A stretch of DNA of 64,000 nt, taken from NCBI GenBank assembly GCA_902729415.1, contig CACVCF010000046.1, positions 7,501 through 71,500 of the forward strand. The letters are read 5' to 3'. The DNA is from Terasakiella magnetica. Lineage in GTDB: Bacteria > Pseudomonadota > Alphaproteobacteria > Rhodospirillales > Magnetospirillaceae. Below the pieces are notes generated by a model. It was given only the letters and a program-made list of their open reading frames with translations, had not been told where the DNA came from and did no database searches. Position numbers and translations under genes: made by a program. Below are positions 8,909 to 17,834 of the stretch, piece after piece. The number at the start of each line of letters is the position of its first letter. The first letter of the stretch is position 1.

Positions 8909-9110
8909 GTGCGCTAACCTCTTTGCTTTAAGCGCGATTCATATAGCTTGAACTGCCTGGGAAATCATCCCCCGTCTTTCGTCATCTTCCCGCAACATCC
9001 TTCTCCGCCAAGCCTTCCGACGGGTTGAAGATTGCTATTTGATGGCACCACCTTCCCCGGACATGGACCCATCCCCATTTTCAATCCAGAGGCTTGAACG
9101 GAAGTCCGCC

Positions 9111-12100
9111 ATGACCATCACCACCTCGGTCACCCTCGACGACAAATACCTCCAGGATCAGGGGCGGGTGTATCTGTCGGGTATCCAGGCCCTGGTCAAG
9201 CTTCCCATGCTCCAGCATTTGCGCGATCAGGCTGCAGGCCTTAACACCGGCGGCTTTGTTTCGGGCTATCGCGGTTCACCGCTGGGCGGACTGGACAAGG
9301 AATTGTGGCGGGCAGAGCCCCACCTCAAGCGCCACCATATCCGCTTTCAATCCGGCCTCAACGAAGATCTTGCCGCGACCGCCGTTTGGGGCAGCCAGCA
9401 ATTGGGACTGTTCCCCGGCGCCCTGAAGGACGGCGTCTTCGCCATGTGGTACGGCAAGGGGCCGGGGGTGGACCGCACCGTCGATGTGTTCAAGCACGGC
9501 AATTCGGCGGGAACCTCGCCCCATGGCGGGGTGCTGGTACTGGCGGGCGATGACCACGGCGCCAAGTCCTCGACCCTGGCACATCAAAGCGAGCACGTCT
9601 TCATGGCGGCGCAGATGCCGGTCCTCAATCCCTCAGGCATTCAGGAACTGGTGGATTTCGGCCTGTTCGCCTGGGCGCTGTCACGCTACAGCGGCCTGTG
9701 GGTCGCCATGAAAGCCATTTCCGAGACGGTGGAAAGCTCGGCCTCCATCACCATCGATCCCTGGCGTCAGGTTTTTGTCACCCCCGATGATTTCACCCTG
9801 CCGGACGGCGGGTTGTCGATACGCTGGCCTGACCGCTTCCTGGAACAGGAGATGCGGCTGATGCGCCACCGTCTTCCGGCGGCGCTGGCCTTTGCGCGTG
9901 CCAACCGTATCGACCGGGTGGTGATCGACGCGCCAGAGCCGCGCTTTGGCATCGTCACCACCGGCAAATCCTATCTCGACGTGATGCAGGCGCTGGCCGA
10001 TCTCGGCATCGACGCCGCGCACGCCGCCGAGATCGGCATCCGCCTCTACAAGGTGGGGATGACCTGGCCGTTGGAGCAAACCGGCATCCGCGCCTTCGCC
10101 GAGGGTCTGGACGAGATCCTGGTGGTGGAGGAAAAGCGCCCGGTCATCGAGGAGCAGCTTAAAGCCCAGCTCTATAACTGGCGCGAGGATGTGCGCCCCC
10201 GCGTGGTCGGCCAGTCGGACGAAAGCGGTGAGTGGATCTTGCCCCCCACCGGCGAATTGACCCCGGCCCAGATCGCCCGCGTCATCGCCGCCCGCATCGG
10301 GCGCTTTTACACCAGCCTCAAGGTCAAGCAGCGCCTGGATTGGCTCGACGCCAAGGAGCGCGACCTGGCCGCCGTGCCCCAGGGCTTTGCCCGCATTCCC
10401 TATTTCTGCGCCGGCTGCCCCCACAACACCTCGACCAACGTGCCCGAAGGCAGTCAGGCCATGGCCGGAATCGGCTGTCACTTCATGGCGACCTGGATGT
10501 CCGAACGCGATACCCGCACCTATACCCATATGGGCGGCGAGGGCGCCACCTGGATCGGCCAGGCCCCCTTCACCAGCCGCACCCACATGTTCCAAAATCT
10601 GGGCGATGGCACCTATACCCATTCCGGTTCGCTGGCCGTCCGCGCCGCCCTGGCCGCCAAGGTCACCATCACCTACAAGATTCTTTATAATGACGCCGTC
10701 GCCATGACCGGCGGCCAGCCCGCCGAGGGGGGCTTAAGCGTCGCCGCCATCGCCGCCCAGGTCCGGGCCGAAGGGGTCGAGCGCATCGCCGTGGTCAGCG
10801 ACCAGCCCGATAAATATCCCCCCCATGCGGGCTTTCCCTTGGGCGTCAGCTTCCATCACCGCGACCAGCTGGACGCGCTTCAACGCGAGCTGCGCCAATG
10901 GCCCGGCGTGTCGGTGCTGATCTATGACCAGACCTGCGCCGCGGAAAAGCGCCGCCGCCGCAAGCGTGGCCTGATGCCCGACCCGCCCGAGCGGGTGGTG
11001 ATCAACGAGAAGGTGTGCGAGGGCTGCGGTGATTGCGGCACCAAGTCCAATTGCGTCGCCGTCACCCCGGTGGAGACCGAATGGGGCCGCAAGCGCGCCA
11101 TCGACCAAAGCGCCTGCAACAAGGATTTCTCGTGCATCAAGGGCTTCTGCCCCAGCTTCGTCTCGGTCAAGGGCGGCACGCTGCGCCGTTCGGGCGGAAT
11201 CGGACGGGTGGATTTTGCCCCTCTGCCCATTCCGGCCCTGCCGTCGGCGGCGGAGCCTTTCGGCATCGTCGTCACCGGCATCGGCGGCACCGGCGTGGTG
11301 ACGGTGGCGGAAGTGCTGGGCATGGCCGCCCACCTGGAAGGCAAAGGCGTCACCTCCCTCGATCAGACCGGCTTGGCTCAAAAGAACGGCGCGGTCACCA
11401 GCCATGTCCGCATCTGCGATACGCCCGAACATCTGCACGCGGTCCGCATCGCCGCCGGGCAGGCGCGGCTGCTGCTGGCCTGCGACATGGTGGTGGCGGC
11501 GGGGTTCGAGACCTTGGCCAAGCTCGACCCCGAGCATTCCGCCGCCGTGATCAACAGCTTCGAGGCCATGCCCGCCACCTTTACCCACGCCCCCGATCTG
11601 GATTTCCCCGGCACCACCATGCACGGCACCATCTCGGCCCAAGTGGGAAAGTCGGTGGATTTCCTCGATGCCACCCGGCTGGCGACCGCCTTACTGGGCG
11701 ATGCGCTGGCGACGAATCTGTTCCTGGTGGGCTATGCTTGGCAGAAGGGACTGCTGCCCTTGGCCGAGGAGTCCATCCTTCAGGCCATCGTGCTGAACGG
11801 CGCCAAAGTCGAGTTCAACACCCAGGCCTTCCTGTGGGGCCGCCGCGCCGCCTTTGATCTGGAAGCGGTCGAGCGTCTGGCCGCGCCGCCGTCCGGTCAG
11901 CCCGATCACCGCCGCCTGTCGCAAAGCCTGGACGAGTTGATCGAACGCCGTGTGCATCATTTGACCCTCTACCAGAACGCCGCCTGGGCCGGACGTTACG
12001 CAGACATGATCGAACGGCTGCGCGTGGCCGAGCGCCAGGTTGCCCCCCATTCCGAGGCATTGACCGAAGCCGCCGCCCGCTCGCTGGCCAAGCTGATGAG

Positions 12101-12551
12101 CTATAAGGACGAGTATGAGGTGGCGCGGCTCTATTCCGACGGCGCCTTCCTCGCCCAGTTGAAGGACCAGTTCGAAGACTGGCAGCGCCTGGAAATCCAT
12201 CTGGCGCCGCCGCTGCTGGCGGGACGCGACCCCGAGGCCAAGCGCCGCTTCGGCCCCTGGATCTTGCGCCTGATGCCCTGGTTGGCAGCCATGAAGGGCC
12301 TGCGCGGCACGTGGTTCGATCCTTTCGGCCACATGGCCGAGCGTAAGCGGGAACGCGCCCTGATCCTTGAGTTCGCAACCATTCTGGAGGAAATTTCCCG
12401 CACGCTGTCGCCCGCCAACCACGCCGAGGCAGTGGGCCTCGCCACCCTGCCTCGCCAGATCCGGGGCTTCGGCCCGGTCAAGGCCAGGGCGATCGACGAG
12501 TTCCACCAGAAGACGGCCCACAGCCTGATGCTCTACAGACAGCTACGATAG
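9111..12551 (+). CDS. Indolepyruvate:ferredoxin oxidoreductase, single-chain fusion
   Basis: The enzyme oxidatively decarboxylates aryl pyruvates to aryl-acetyl-CoA with ferredoxin as acceptor. The 1146-residue chain contains the alpha-type half and then a thiamine-diphosphate half (GIGCHFMATWMS, MGGEGATWIGQ, GDGTYTHSG). A cysteine-rich ferredoxin-like stretch (INEKVCEGCGDCGTKSNC and CNKDFSCIKGFCP) precedes a gamma-type domain (GIGGTGVVTVAEV) and a C-terminal DUF6537-like region. The ATG at 9111 is chosen because GGAAG lies a few bases upstream; a longer frame begins at 9039. It would supply reduced ferredoxin during aromatic amino acid breakdown, which fits the aromatic catabolism encoded further on. 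Confidence 0.9.
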   Translation: MTITTSVTLDDKYLQDQGRVYLSGIQALVKLPMLQHLRDQAAGLNTGGFVSGYRGSPLGGLDKELWRAEPHLKRHHIRFQSGLNEDLAATAVWGSQQLGLFPGALKDGVFAMWYGKGPGVDRTVDVFKHGNSAGTSPHGGVLVLAGDDHGAKSSTLAHQSEHVFMAAQMPVLNPSGIQELVDFGLFAWALSRYSGLWVAMKAISETVESSASITIDPWRQVFVTPDDFTLPDGGLSIRWPDRFLEQEMRLMRHRLPAALAFARANRIDRVVIDAPEPRFGIVTTGKSYLDVMQALADLGIDAAHAAEIGIRLYKVGMTWPLEQTGIRAFAEGLDEILVVEEKRPVIEEQLKAQLYNWREDVRPRVVGQSDESGEWILPPTGELTPAQIARVIAARIGRFYTSLKVKQRLDWLDAKERDLAAVPQGFARIPYFCAGCPHNTSTNVPEGSQAMAGIGCHFMATWMSERDTRTYTHMGGEGATWIGQAPFTSRTHMFQNLGDGTYTHSGSLAVRAALAAKVTITYKILYNDAVAMTGGQPAEGGLSVAAIAAQVRAEGVERIAVVSDQPDKYPPHAGFPLGVSFHHRDQLDALQRELRQWPGVSVLIYDQTCAAEKRRRRKRGLMPDPPERVVINEKVCEGCGDCGTKSNCVAVTPVETEWGRKRAIDQSACNKDFSCIKGFCPSFVSVKGGTLRRSGGIGRVDFAPLPIPALPSAAEPFGIVVTGIGGTGVVTVAEVLGMAAHLEGKGVTSLDQTGLAQKNGAVTSHVRICDTPEHLHAVRIAAGQARLLLACDMVVAAGFETLAKLDPEHSAAVINSFEAMPATFTHAPDLDFPGTTMHGTISAQVGKSVDFLDATRLATALLGDALATNLFLVGYAWQKGLLPLAEESILQAIVLNGAKVEFNTQAFLWGRRAAFDLEAVERLAAPPSGQPDHRRLSQSLDELIERRVHHLTLYQNAAWAGRYADMIERLRVAERQVAPHSEALTEAAARSLAKLMSYKDEYEVARLYSDGAFLAQLKDQFEDWQRLEIHLAPPLLAGRDPEAKRRFGPWILRLMPWLAAMKGLRGTWFDPFGHMAERKRERALILEFATILEEISRTLSPANHAEAVGLATLPRQIRGFGPVKARAIDEFHQKTAHSLMLYRQLR

Positions 12552-12589
12552 CGCTTGACCACATTCCCCGACGGGGCTTGACTCAAGGG

Positions 12590-15500
12590 ATGGCCGAGTT
12601 CGAAGACCTTGAGATGATGATGAGCGACGCGCTGGGAGAGGGCGCGCCCAAGACCGCTGTTATTGCCGCCCGGATGGATCAGGCGGTTCAGGCGCGGCGC
12701 TGCGGCGATTTCGAAGCCGCCCTCGACGCCTTCCGCCACGTTCTTGACGAAGACCCGCAGCATCCCGCAGCCCTGCTGGCCGCCGCCGAGATCAGCCGCC
12801 TGACCGGGCGGCCGCGCGACGCCCTGCAATACTGCCTCACTTTGCTGGAATCAGCGCCGGGCCGAGCCGATGCCCGCATGGAGATGGCAGCGGTACTGCG
12901 CGGCATGGGGCGGTCCGAGGAAGCCCACGCCATCCACGGCCTGTTGCTGCACGAAGCCCCCCATGCCGCCGCCAGTTGGTGCGGCATGGCCCAGATGCTG
13001 GCCGAGGAAGGCTATGATGATGCCGCAGAAGCCTGTCTGCTGCGCGCCGTCAGGCTGGAACCCGCCCATGTTCCGGCCCGGCTGGCCCTGGCGCGGGTGC
13101 AGATGGCCAAGGCAGAATGGGACCGGGCGGAAGACAGCTTTCAGCACGTCCTGATCCTCGATTCCCAGAACACCGATGCCCATGCCGGGCTGGCGCGGGT
13201 TTTGATCCGCCGTTCGGGATTGGACGAAGCCGCCGAACATCTGGACCGGGCCTTGGCCCTGGATGACGAGCATGTGGAGGCGCGGCTGGCCCGCGCCGAT
13301 TTATGCGCCATGGCGGGCGATGTGGACGGGGCCTGCCACGACGCCCAATGGCGCAGGCATCTCCCCGACCAAAGCCGCCCGATTCTGCCGGGCCGTCCCT
13401 GGGATGGCAGAGTACTTGAGGGCGAAACCCTGTTGCTGGCCGCCGAGGAGGATCTGTCCGACACCATCCGTATGCTGCGCTTCGTGCCGCAGGCCATCGC
13501 CCGCGCCGGGCGGGTGCTGCTGATGGTGCCGTCGGAACTGGCGGAACTGGCCGCAAGCATTCCCGGATTGCTGGGCGTGTTGGGCGACGACGCCGATCCC
13601 GACGAGGTCGAAGCCGAAGTCCACGCCTCGCTGATGGATCTGCCGCTGCTGCTGGAAGTCGAGTTGGGGGCCCTGCCCGCCCCCCCCTATCTCACCCTGC
13701 CGCCTGAACGGCGCCGCACCTTGACGGTACCGCCCGGCACCGTCCTCAAAGTCGGGCTGGTCTGGGCCGAGGACAAGGAGGCGCCGCAGGTTCTCGGCCT
13801 TCCCGCCCTGCTCAGTCTGGCAGCCATTCCCGGCGTGGCGCTGTTTTCGCTGCAACTTGGGCGCCATGCCGACGATGCCGCCCGCATGGCCGACCCCACC
13901 CTGCTCACCGATCTTGCCCCCACCATCGCCGACCTGTCCGACCTTGCCGCCCGCATCATCGAGATGGATATGGTGATCGCCGCCGAATCCGCTGCCGCCC
14001 ATCTGGCTGGCGCCATGGGAGTTCCCTTGTGGCTGACCCTGCCCGAGGCGGCGGCTGCGGTCTGGATGAAAGACCGCAGCGACAGCCCGTGGTACCCCTC
14101 GGCCCGGCTGCTGCGCCTGCCTTCGCTCCTCCTGCCCGTCCTTCGCACCGAGGTCGAGGCCCTGACTGCCGAAGCCCAGGAACGGGACCGCAACGAGCGT
14201 CACCGCTGGACTGGACCGCAGGCGGCAGCCGGTTCCTTCCTCACCGCCCATGTGACGGCGGGCGATCTTGTGATCGATGTCGGGCCGGGCGATGGCGGCC
14301 TGACCCTTGATGCCGCCGCCCACCCATCGGGCGAGGTGCGGGTTCTGGCTTTGGAGCCCAGCCCCCTTGATGCCGATTTCCTGCGCGATTCCCTGGCTAT
14401 CGCCGGATTGGAAGATGCGGTGGAGGTCGCAACCGCCGCTATCGGAGAGGACGATACCCCCGTCCTGGTCTCGCGCCAGCCTCGATGCGGGCGGCAGGTC
14501 TTCCCCCTGCCCGCCTGGGTGCCCAGCCGGATGCGGACCAGCACCCTGGCCGACCTGCTGGAACAGCGGCCCAAGCTGAACTCGCGGCCGATCATGCTGC
14601 GCCTGGGGCAAAGCGGCTGGGAAGCCGAGGCCCTGCGCGGTCTTCGTCACCATCTGCCCCGCTGCCGGGGCGTTGTGTTCGCCCATACAGCAGGCTCTAC
14701 CGCCGCCGCCCTCTTGGAACAGGCCGGATTCAGCCTGTGGCGCTTCGCCAGTGAAACCGCACGAGGCGCTCTTACCGCCTTTGCCGGAGAGACCGGCGAG
14801 GTCTTGGCGTTGGGGGCGGGTCTGGCGCCGCAGGCCTTCTATGGTCCCGCCCATCTTCCGGTTGGGCCGGAGGTTTTGGCCGCCGCCCGTGCCGAGGCTC
14901 AAGGCCTGACCACCCAGGCCTTGAGTGCCCAGGCCAGGGGCGGACTCGACGAGGCTGCCGCCTGCTATGGCCGCGCTTTGGCTCTTGATCCGCTGGCGAC
15001 CGGCGCCAACGCCAATCGTGGCGTCCTGCAACGGCTCAACGGCAATTCCCAAGCTGCCGCAGCACTGTTCCGCCGGGCTTTGGTCCGGGTTCCGGTTCCG
15101 GCGGTGGCCAGCAACCTGGGAAACGTGCTGCGCGAATTGGCCATAACGGATGAGGCTGAAACCGCCCATCTCCAGGCAATTGCCGCCGAACCCGATAACC
15201 CCGGCTTCCTTCTGGGGCTGGCGTTGCTGCGCCGCGACCAGGGCCGTTTGCGCGAAGCCGCCGCCTTGCTGGAACGGGTCTGCCAAACCCGACCCGACGA
15301 CAGCGCCAGCGCCTGGATGCTGGCCCAAGTTCTGATGGCGGCGGGCGATCCCGGTGCTGCCTTTCCCCGGTTTGGTCATCGCCGCTCGTCCCCCTCACCC
15401 GCCCCGGCGGTCCCGCCATGGCGGGGCGAGGACGTCATGGCACAGAGCATCCTGGTCTACGATGACGGTGACGCCGCCGACACTATCTTGCTGTCGCGTT

Positions 15501-16237
15501 TTTTACCGCTGCTGGCGACACGAGGGGCGCTGATCACCCTGGTTTGTCAGCCGGATCTGGTGCCGCTGCTGGCCACTCTGCCGGGGCTGGAAGCGGTGGT
15601 CGAGCTGGGCTCGCCACTGCCGCCCATGGATTTTACCGTCTCTCTGTTCGATCTTCCCCACCGGCTTGCCGCCACCAAAATCCCGCCACTGGCGCCCTTG
15701 CACCTGCCGGGGACCATCCGCCCCCATCGCTTTGCCCGCGACCCGCGCCTGCGGGTCGGGCTGGCCTGGGGAGGCTGGGCGGGAAGCGGTGGTCCGGCGC
15801 CGCTGGCCGCTCTGTTACGGCTCGCCGCCGATTCGCGGCTGGCCCTGGTGGCCCTGGCCGATGAGGCCAAAGCCGCCGCAATTCCTGACCTGGGAGCCGA
15901 AGCCCTGGTGATCCCGCTGACGCCAGCGCCTCAAGATCTGAGCGACATGGCCGCCGCCTTGGCCGGTCTCGACGTGGTGGTGGGTGGCGATTGCCCGGAA
16001 ATCCATCTTGCCGCCGCCTTGGGGATTCCCACCTGGGTGCTGCTGCCTCAAGGGTTCAACTGGCGCTGGCCACAAAACCGCCAGGACAGCCCCTATTACC
16101 CGACGCTAAGGGTCTTCCGCCAATCCGAAAACGGGGCATGGCGACCGGCAATCGAGCGTATCGCCGACGCCCTGGCGGTGCTGGCGGCGAGAAAGGAAGC
16201 CGATCACGCCTCGACGCTGGGACCGATATCCTCGTGA
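12590..16237 (+). CDS. Large mosaic protein: TPR - glycosyltransferase-like - FkbM-like methyltransferase - TPR - glycosyltransferase-like
   Basis: About 1215 residues, apparently cytoplasmic. Residues about 20-230 form tetratricopeptide repeats. A region ending in AAESAAAHLAGAMGVPLW and SDSPWYPSARLLR has the donor-site pattern seen in GT9/GT41-like TPR proteins. About 530-700 resembles an FkbM SAM-dependent methyltransferase (DLVIDVGPGDGG, then VLALEPS). A second TPR block (about 760-930) leads to a second glycosyltransferase-like module (HLAAALGIPTWVLLP, QDSPYYPTLRVFR). A role in glycan or flagellin modification is inferred. The start is uncertain: TTG at 12578 is in frame, and ATG at 12590 is used here. 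Its 3' end overlaps the convergent spoVR gene by 34 bp. Confidence 0.8.
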   Translation: MAEFEDLEMMMSDALGEGAPKTAVIAARMDQAVQARRCGDFEAALDAFRHVLDEDPQHPAALLAAAEISRLTGRPRDALQYCLTLLESAPGRADARMEMAAVLRGMGRSEEAHAIHGLLLHEAPHAAASWCGMAQMLAEEGYDDAAEACLLRAVRLEPAHVPARLALARVQMAKAEWDRAEDSFQHVLILDSQNTDAHAGLARVLIRRSGLDEAAEHLDRALALDDEHVEARLARADLCAMAGDVDGACHDAQWRRHLPDQSRPILPGRPWDGRVLEGETLLLAAEEDLSDTIRMLRFVPQAIARAGRVLLMVPSELAELAASIPGLLGVLGDDADPDEVEAEVHASLMDLPLLLEVELGALPAPPYLTLPPERRRTLTVPPGTVLKVGLVWAEDKEAPQVLGLPALLSLAAIPGVALFSLQLGRHADDAARMADPTLLTDLAPTIADLSDLAARIIEMDMVIAAESAAAHLAGAMGVPLWLTLPEAAAAVWMKDRSDSPWYPSARLLRLPSLLLPVLRTEVEALTAEAQERDRNERHRWTGPQAAAGSFLTAHVTAGDLVIDVGPGDGGLTLDAAAHPSGEVRVLALEPSPLDADFLRDSLAIAGLEDAVEVATAAIGEDDTPVLVSRQPRCGRQVFPLPAWVPSRMRTSTLADLLEQRPKLNSRPIMLRLGQSGWEAEALRGLRHHLPRCRGVVFAHTAGSTAAALLEQAGFSLWRFASETARGALTAFAGETGEVLALGAGLAPQAFYGPAHLPVGPEVLAAARAEAQGLTTQALSAQARGGLDEAAACYGRALALDPLATGANANRGVLQRLNGNSQAAAALFRRALVRVPVPAVASNLGNVLRELAITDEAETAHLQAIAAEPDNPGFLLGLALLRRDQGRLREAAALLERVCQTRPDDSASAWMLAQVLMAAGDPGAAFPRFGHRRSSPSPAPAVPPWRGEDVMAQSILVYDDGDAADTILLSRFLPLLATRGALITLVCQPDLVPLLATLPGLEAVVELGSPLPPMDFTVSLFDLPHRLAATKIPPLAPLHLPGTIRPHRFARDPRLRVGLAWGGWAGSGGPAPLAALLRLAADSRLALVALADEAKAAAIPDLGAEALVIPLTPAPQDLSDMAAALAGLDVVVGGDCPEIHLAAALGIPTWVLLPQGFNWRWPQNRQDSPYYPTLRVFRQSENGAWRPAIERIADALAVLAARKEADHASTLGPISS

Positions 16238-17736
16238 ATGCGAAGGATGGCGTCAGTGGCGGAATCGATCTCCACCAGCCGCACCTCATAGCCCCATAGA
16301 TTGGCCACGTGCCGCAGCACCCGCACCGCCTCGGCCTCAACCAGCATCATGCCATTCTCCACCATATGGTGGAGGATCAGGCGGCGGTCACCGGCCAGAT
16401 CCACATCGACGATCTGGATATCGGGGTCCATATGGGCAATGTCATAGCTGCGCGACAGTGCCTTGCGCACCTCACGATAGCCGCGCTCGTTATGGATGGC
16501 GGTAATCTCCATATCCGAGGCTTCGGCGATGTCATGAATCTTGAACAGGCGCAATTTGCGGATCAGCGCCGGTGACAGGTATTGCAGCAGAAAGCTTTCA
16601 TCGCGGAAATCGGCCCAGGCTTGGCGCAGGGTTCCGAAAGGATCGCCATTCCCGGCGAAATCAGGGAACCACTGGTGGTCCTCGGCGGTGGGCTGCTCGC
16701 AGATGCGGCGGATGTCTTGCATCATGGCAAAGCCCAGGGCATAGGGGTTGAGGCCGGAAAAACGGCGGTCGTCGAAATCGGGCTGGAACACCACCGAGGT
16801 GTGGGAGTGCAAGATTTCCAGCATGGCGCCATCCGACAGCTTCCCCAGTTCATGCAGGCGGTTGACGATAGTGTAGTGAACGAAGGTGGCACAGCCCTCG
16901 TTCATCATCTTGGTCTGCTTCTGGGGATAGAAGTACTGGCTGATCTTGCGCACGATACGGATGATCTCGCGCTGCCAGGGCGCCAGCTTGGGCGCCATCT
17001 TCTCCAGGAAATACAGCAGGTTTTCCTCGGGCAGGCCGAGGCGGCGCTTGCGCTCGGCCAGTTCCTGCGAACCCTGCTTGGTGGAGGCGGGCTTTGGAAC
17101 CGTCCGCCACAGATCGTTGAACATCTTTTCCTGGTATTCCCGACGCTCGGCGGCACGGCGCTCCTCGTCGGCCAGATCGGGGGTACGCTTGCGCGGGTAT
17201 TTGTGAACGCCGTGGCTCATGAGGGCATGGGCGGCATCGACCACCCGTTCCACCGCCGCCTGGCCATAGCGCTCTTCGCAGCGGGCGAGATAGCCTTTGG
17301 CGAAATCCATGTAATCAAGAATACCCTTGGCGTCGGTCCACTGCCGGAACAACCCGTTGTTCTTGAAGAAATGGTTGTGGCCAAAGGCGGCATGAGCAAT
17401 CACCAGCGCCTGCATGGGCATGGAGTTCTCCTCCATGATGTAGCTGATGCAGGGGCTGGAATTGATGACGATCTCATAGGCAAGACCGCGCATGCCCTTG
17501 CGGTACAGGGTCTCGTCACGGGCAAAATGCTTGCCGAAGCTCCAATGCTTGTACATCAGGGGCATGCCGATAGAGGAATAGGCATCCAGCATCTGCTCGG
17601 CGGTGATGACCTCGATCTGGTTGGGATAGGTGTCTAGCCCCAATTCGCCATGGGCGATTTCAGCGATGGCGTCGTGGGTCCGTTGGACTTTATCAAAGTC
17701 CCATTCCGCACCGGTGAACAAGAGCCCCTCGCTCAT
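16204..17736 (-). CDS. spoVR: SpoVR family protein
   Basis: The 510-residue product has the full SpoVR/YcgB length. Recognisable stretches are AEWDFDKVQRTHDAIAEIA near the start, FGHNHFFKNN, QKTKMMNEGCATFVHYTI, and NPYALGFAMMQDIRRI. The biochemical role is unknown; in Bacillus SpoVR affects spore cortex, and in other bacteria the gene accompanies prkA and yeaH in a stress or stationary-phase operon, as here. A longer frame exists, but GAGGGGGAA just upstream and family homology place the start at 17736. The ATG overlaps the stop of a 33-codon frame described separately. Confidence 0.93.
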   Translation of the reverse strand: MSEGLLFTGAEWDFDKVQRTHDAIAEIAHGELGLDTYPNQIEVITAEQMLDAYSSIGMPLMYKHWSFGKHFARDETLYRKGMRGLAYEIVINSSPCISYIMEENSMPMQALVIAHAAFGHNHFFKNNGLFRQWTDAKGILDYMDFAKGYLARCEERYGQAAVERVVDAAHALMSHGVHKYPRKRTPDLADEERRAAERREYQEKMFNDLWRTVPKPASTKQGSQELAERKRRLGLPEENLLYFLEKMAPKLAPWQREIIRIVRKISQYFYPQKQTKMMNEGCATFVHYTIVNRLHELGKLSDGAMLEILHSHTSVVFQPDFDDRRFSGLNPYALGFAMMQDIRRICEQPTAEDHQWFPDFAGNGDPFGTLRQAWADFRDESFLLQYLSPALIRKLRLFKIHDIAEASDMEITAIHNERGYREVRKALSRSYDIAHMDPDIQIVDVDLAGDRRLILHHMVENGMMLVEAEAVRVLRHVANLWGYEVRLVEIDSATDAILRIHEDIGPSVEA

Positions 17737-17834
17737 GATTTCCCCCTCAGGCGCCGGGCGCCCACGCCGTGGGCTTGGCTCCTCCGCTGCGCTCCGGGCG
17801 CCGCAATGGCGCCGCGCTCGCAAGGCTCGCTCAT
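17733..17834 (-). CDS. 33-codon frame bridging yeaH and spoVR, created by the insertion
   Basis: The frame starts at the duplicated ATG (17832-17834), which overlaps the yeaH stop, and ends in a TGA overlapping the spoVR ATG. It begins MSEPCERGAIAAPGAQRRSQ and is rich in Ala, Gly and Arg. It has the same upstream purine stretch as spoVR. It is probably a by-product of the insertion that keeps yeaH-spoVR translational coupling intact, rather than a selected gene. No homology is claimed. Confidence 0.3.
   Translation of the reverse strand: MSEPCERGAIAAPGAQRRSQAHGVGARRLRGKS
17745..17825 (+). repeat. Copy (b) of the hairpin-bearing intergenic repeat
   Basis: It begins CCTCAGGCGCCGGGCG (17745-17760), followed by the hairpin CCCACGCCGTGGG (17761-17773) and then CTTGGCTCC. 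The same order of fixed block, hairpin and CTTGGCT-like block occurs at 39688 and 50489, with a different hairpin each time. Further inverted repeats (GGCGCCGCAATGGCGCC) follow. It is the only copy flanked by an obvious direct repeat. Confidence 0.6.

Noticed and set aside
9039..9110. Upstream extension of the indolepyruvate oxidoreductase (25 more residues)
   Set aside because: The added residues are Pro/Ser-rich and unlike the family start, and a good ribosome site lies before the ATG at 9111.
17751..17825. CRISPR-like repeat or tRNA in the GC-rich yeaH/spoVR junction
   Set aside because: There is only one short element with internal hairpins, with no regular repeat/spacer structure and no cloverleaf.
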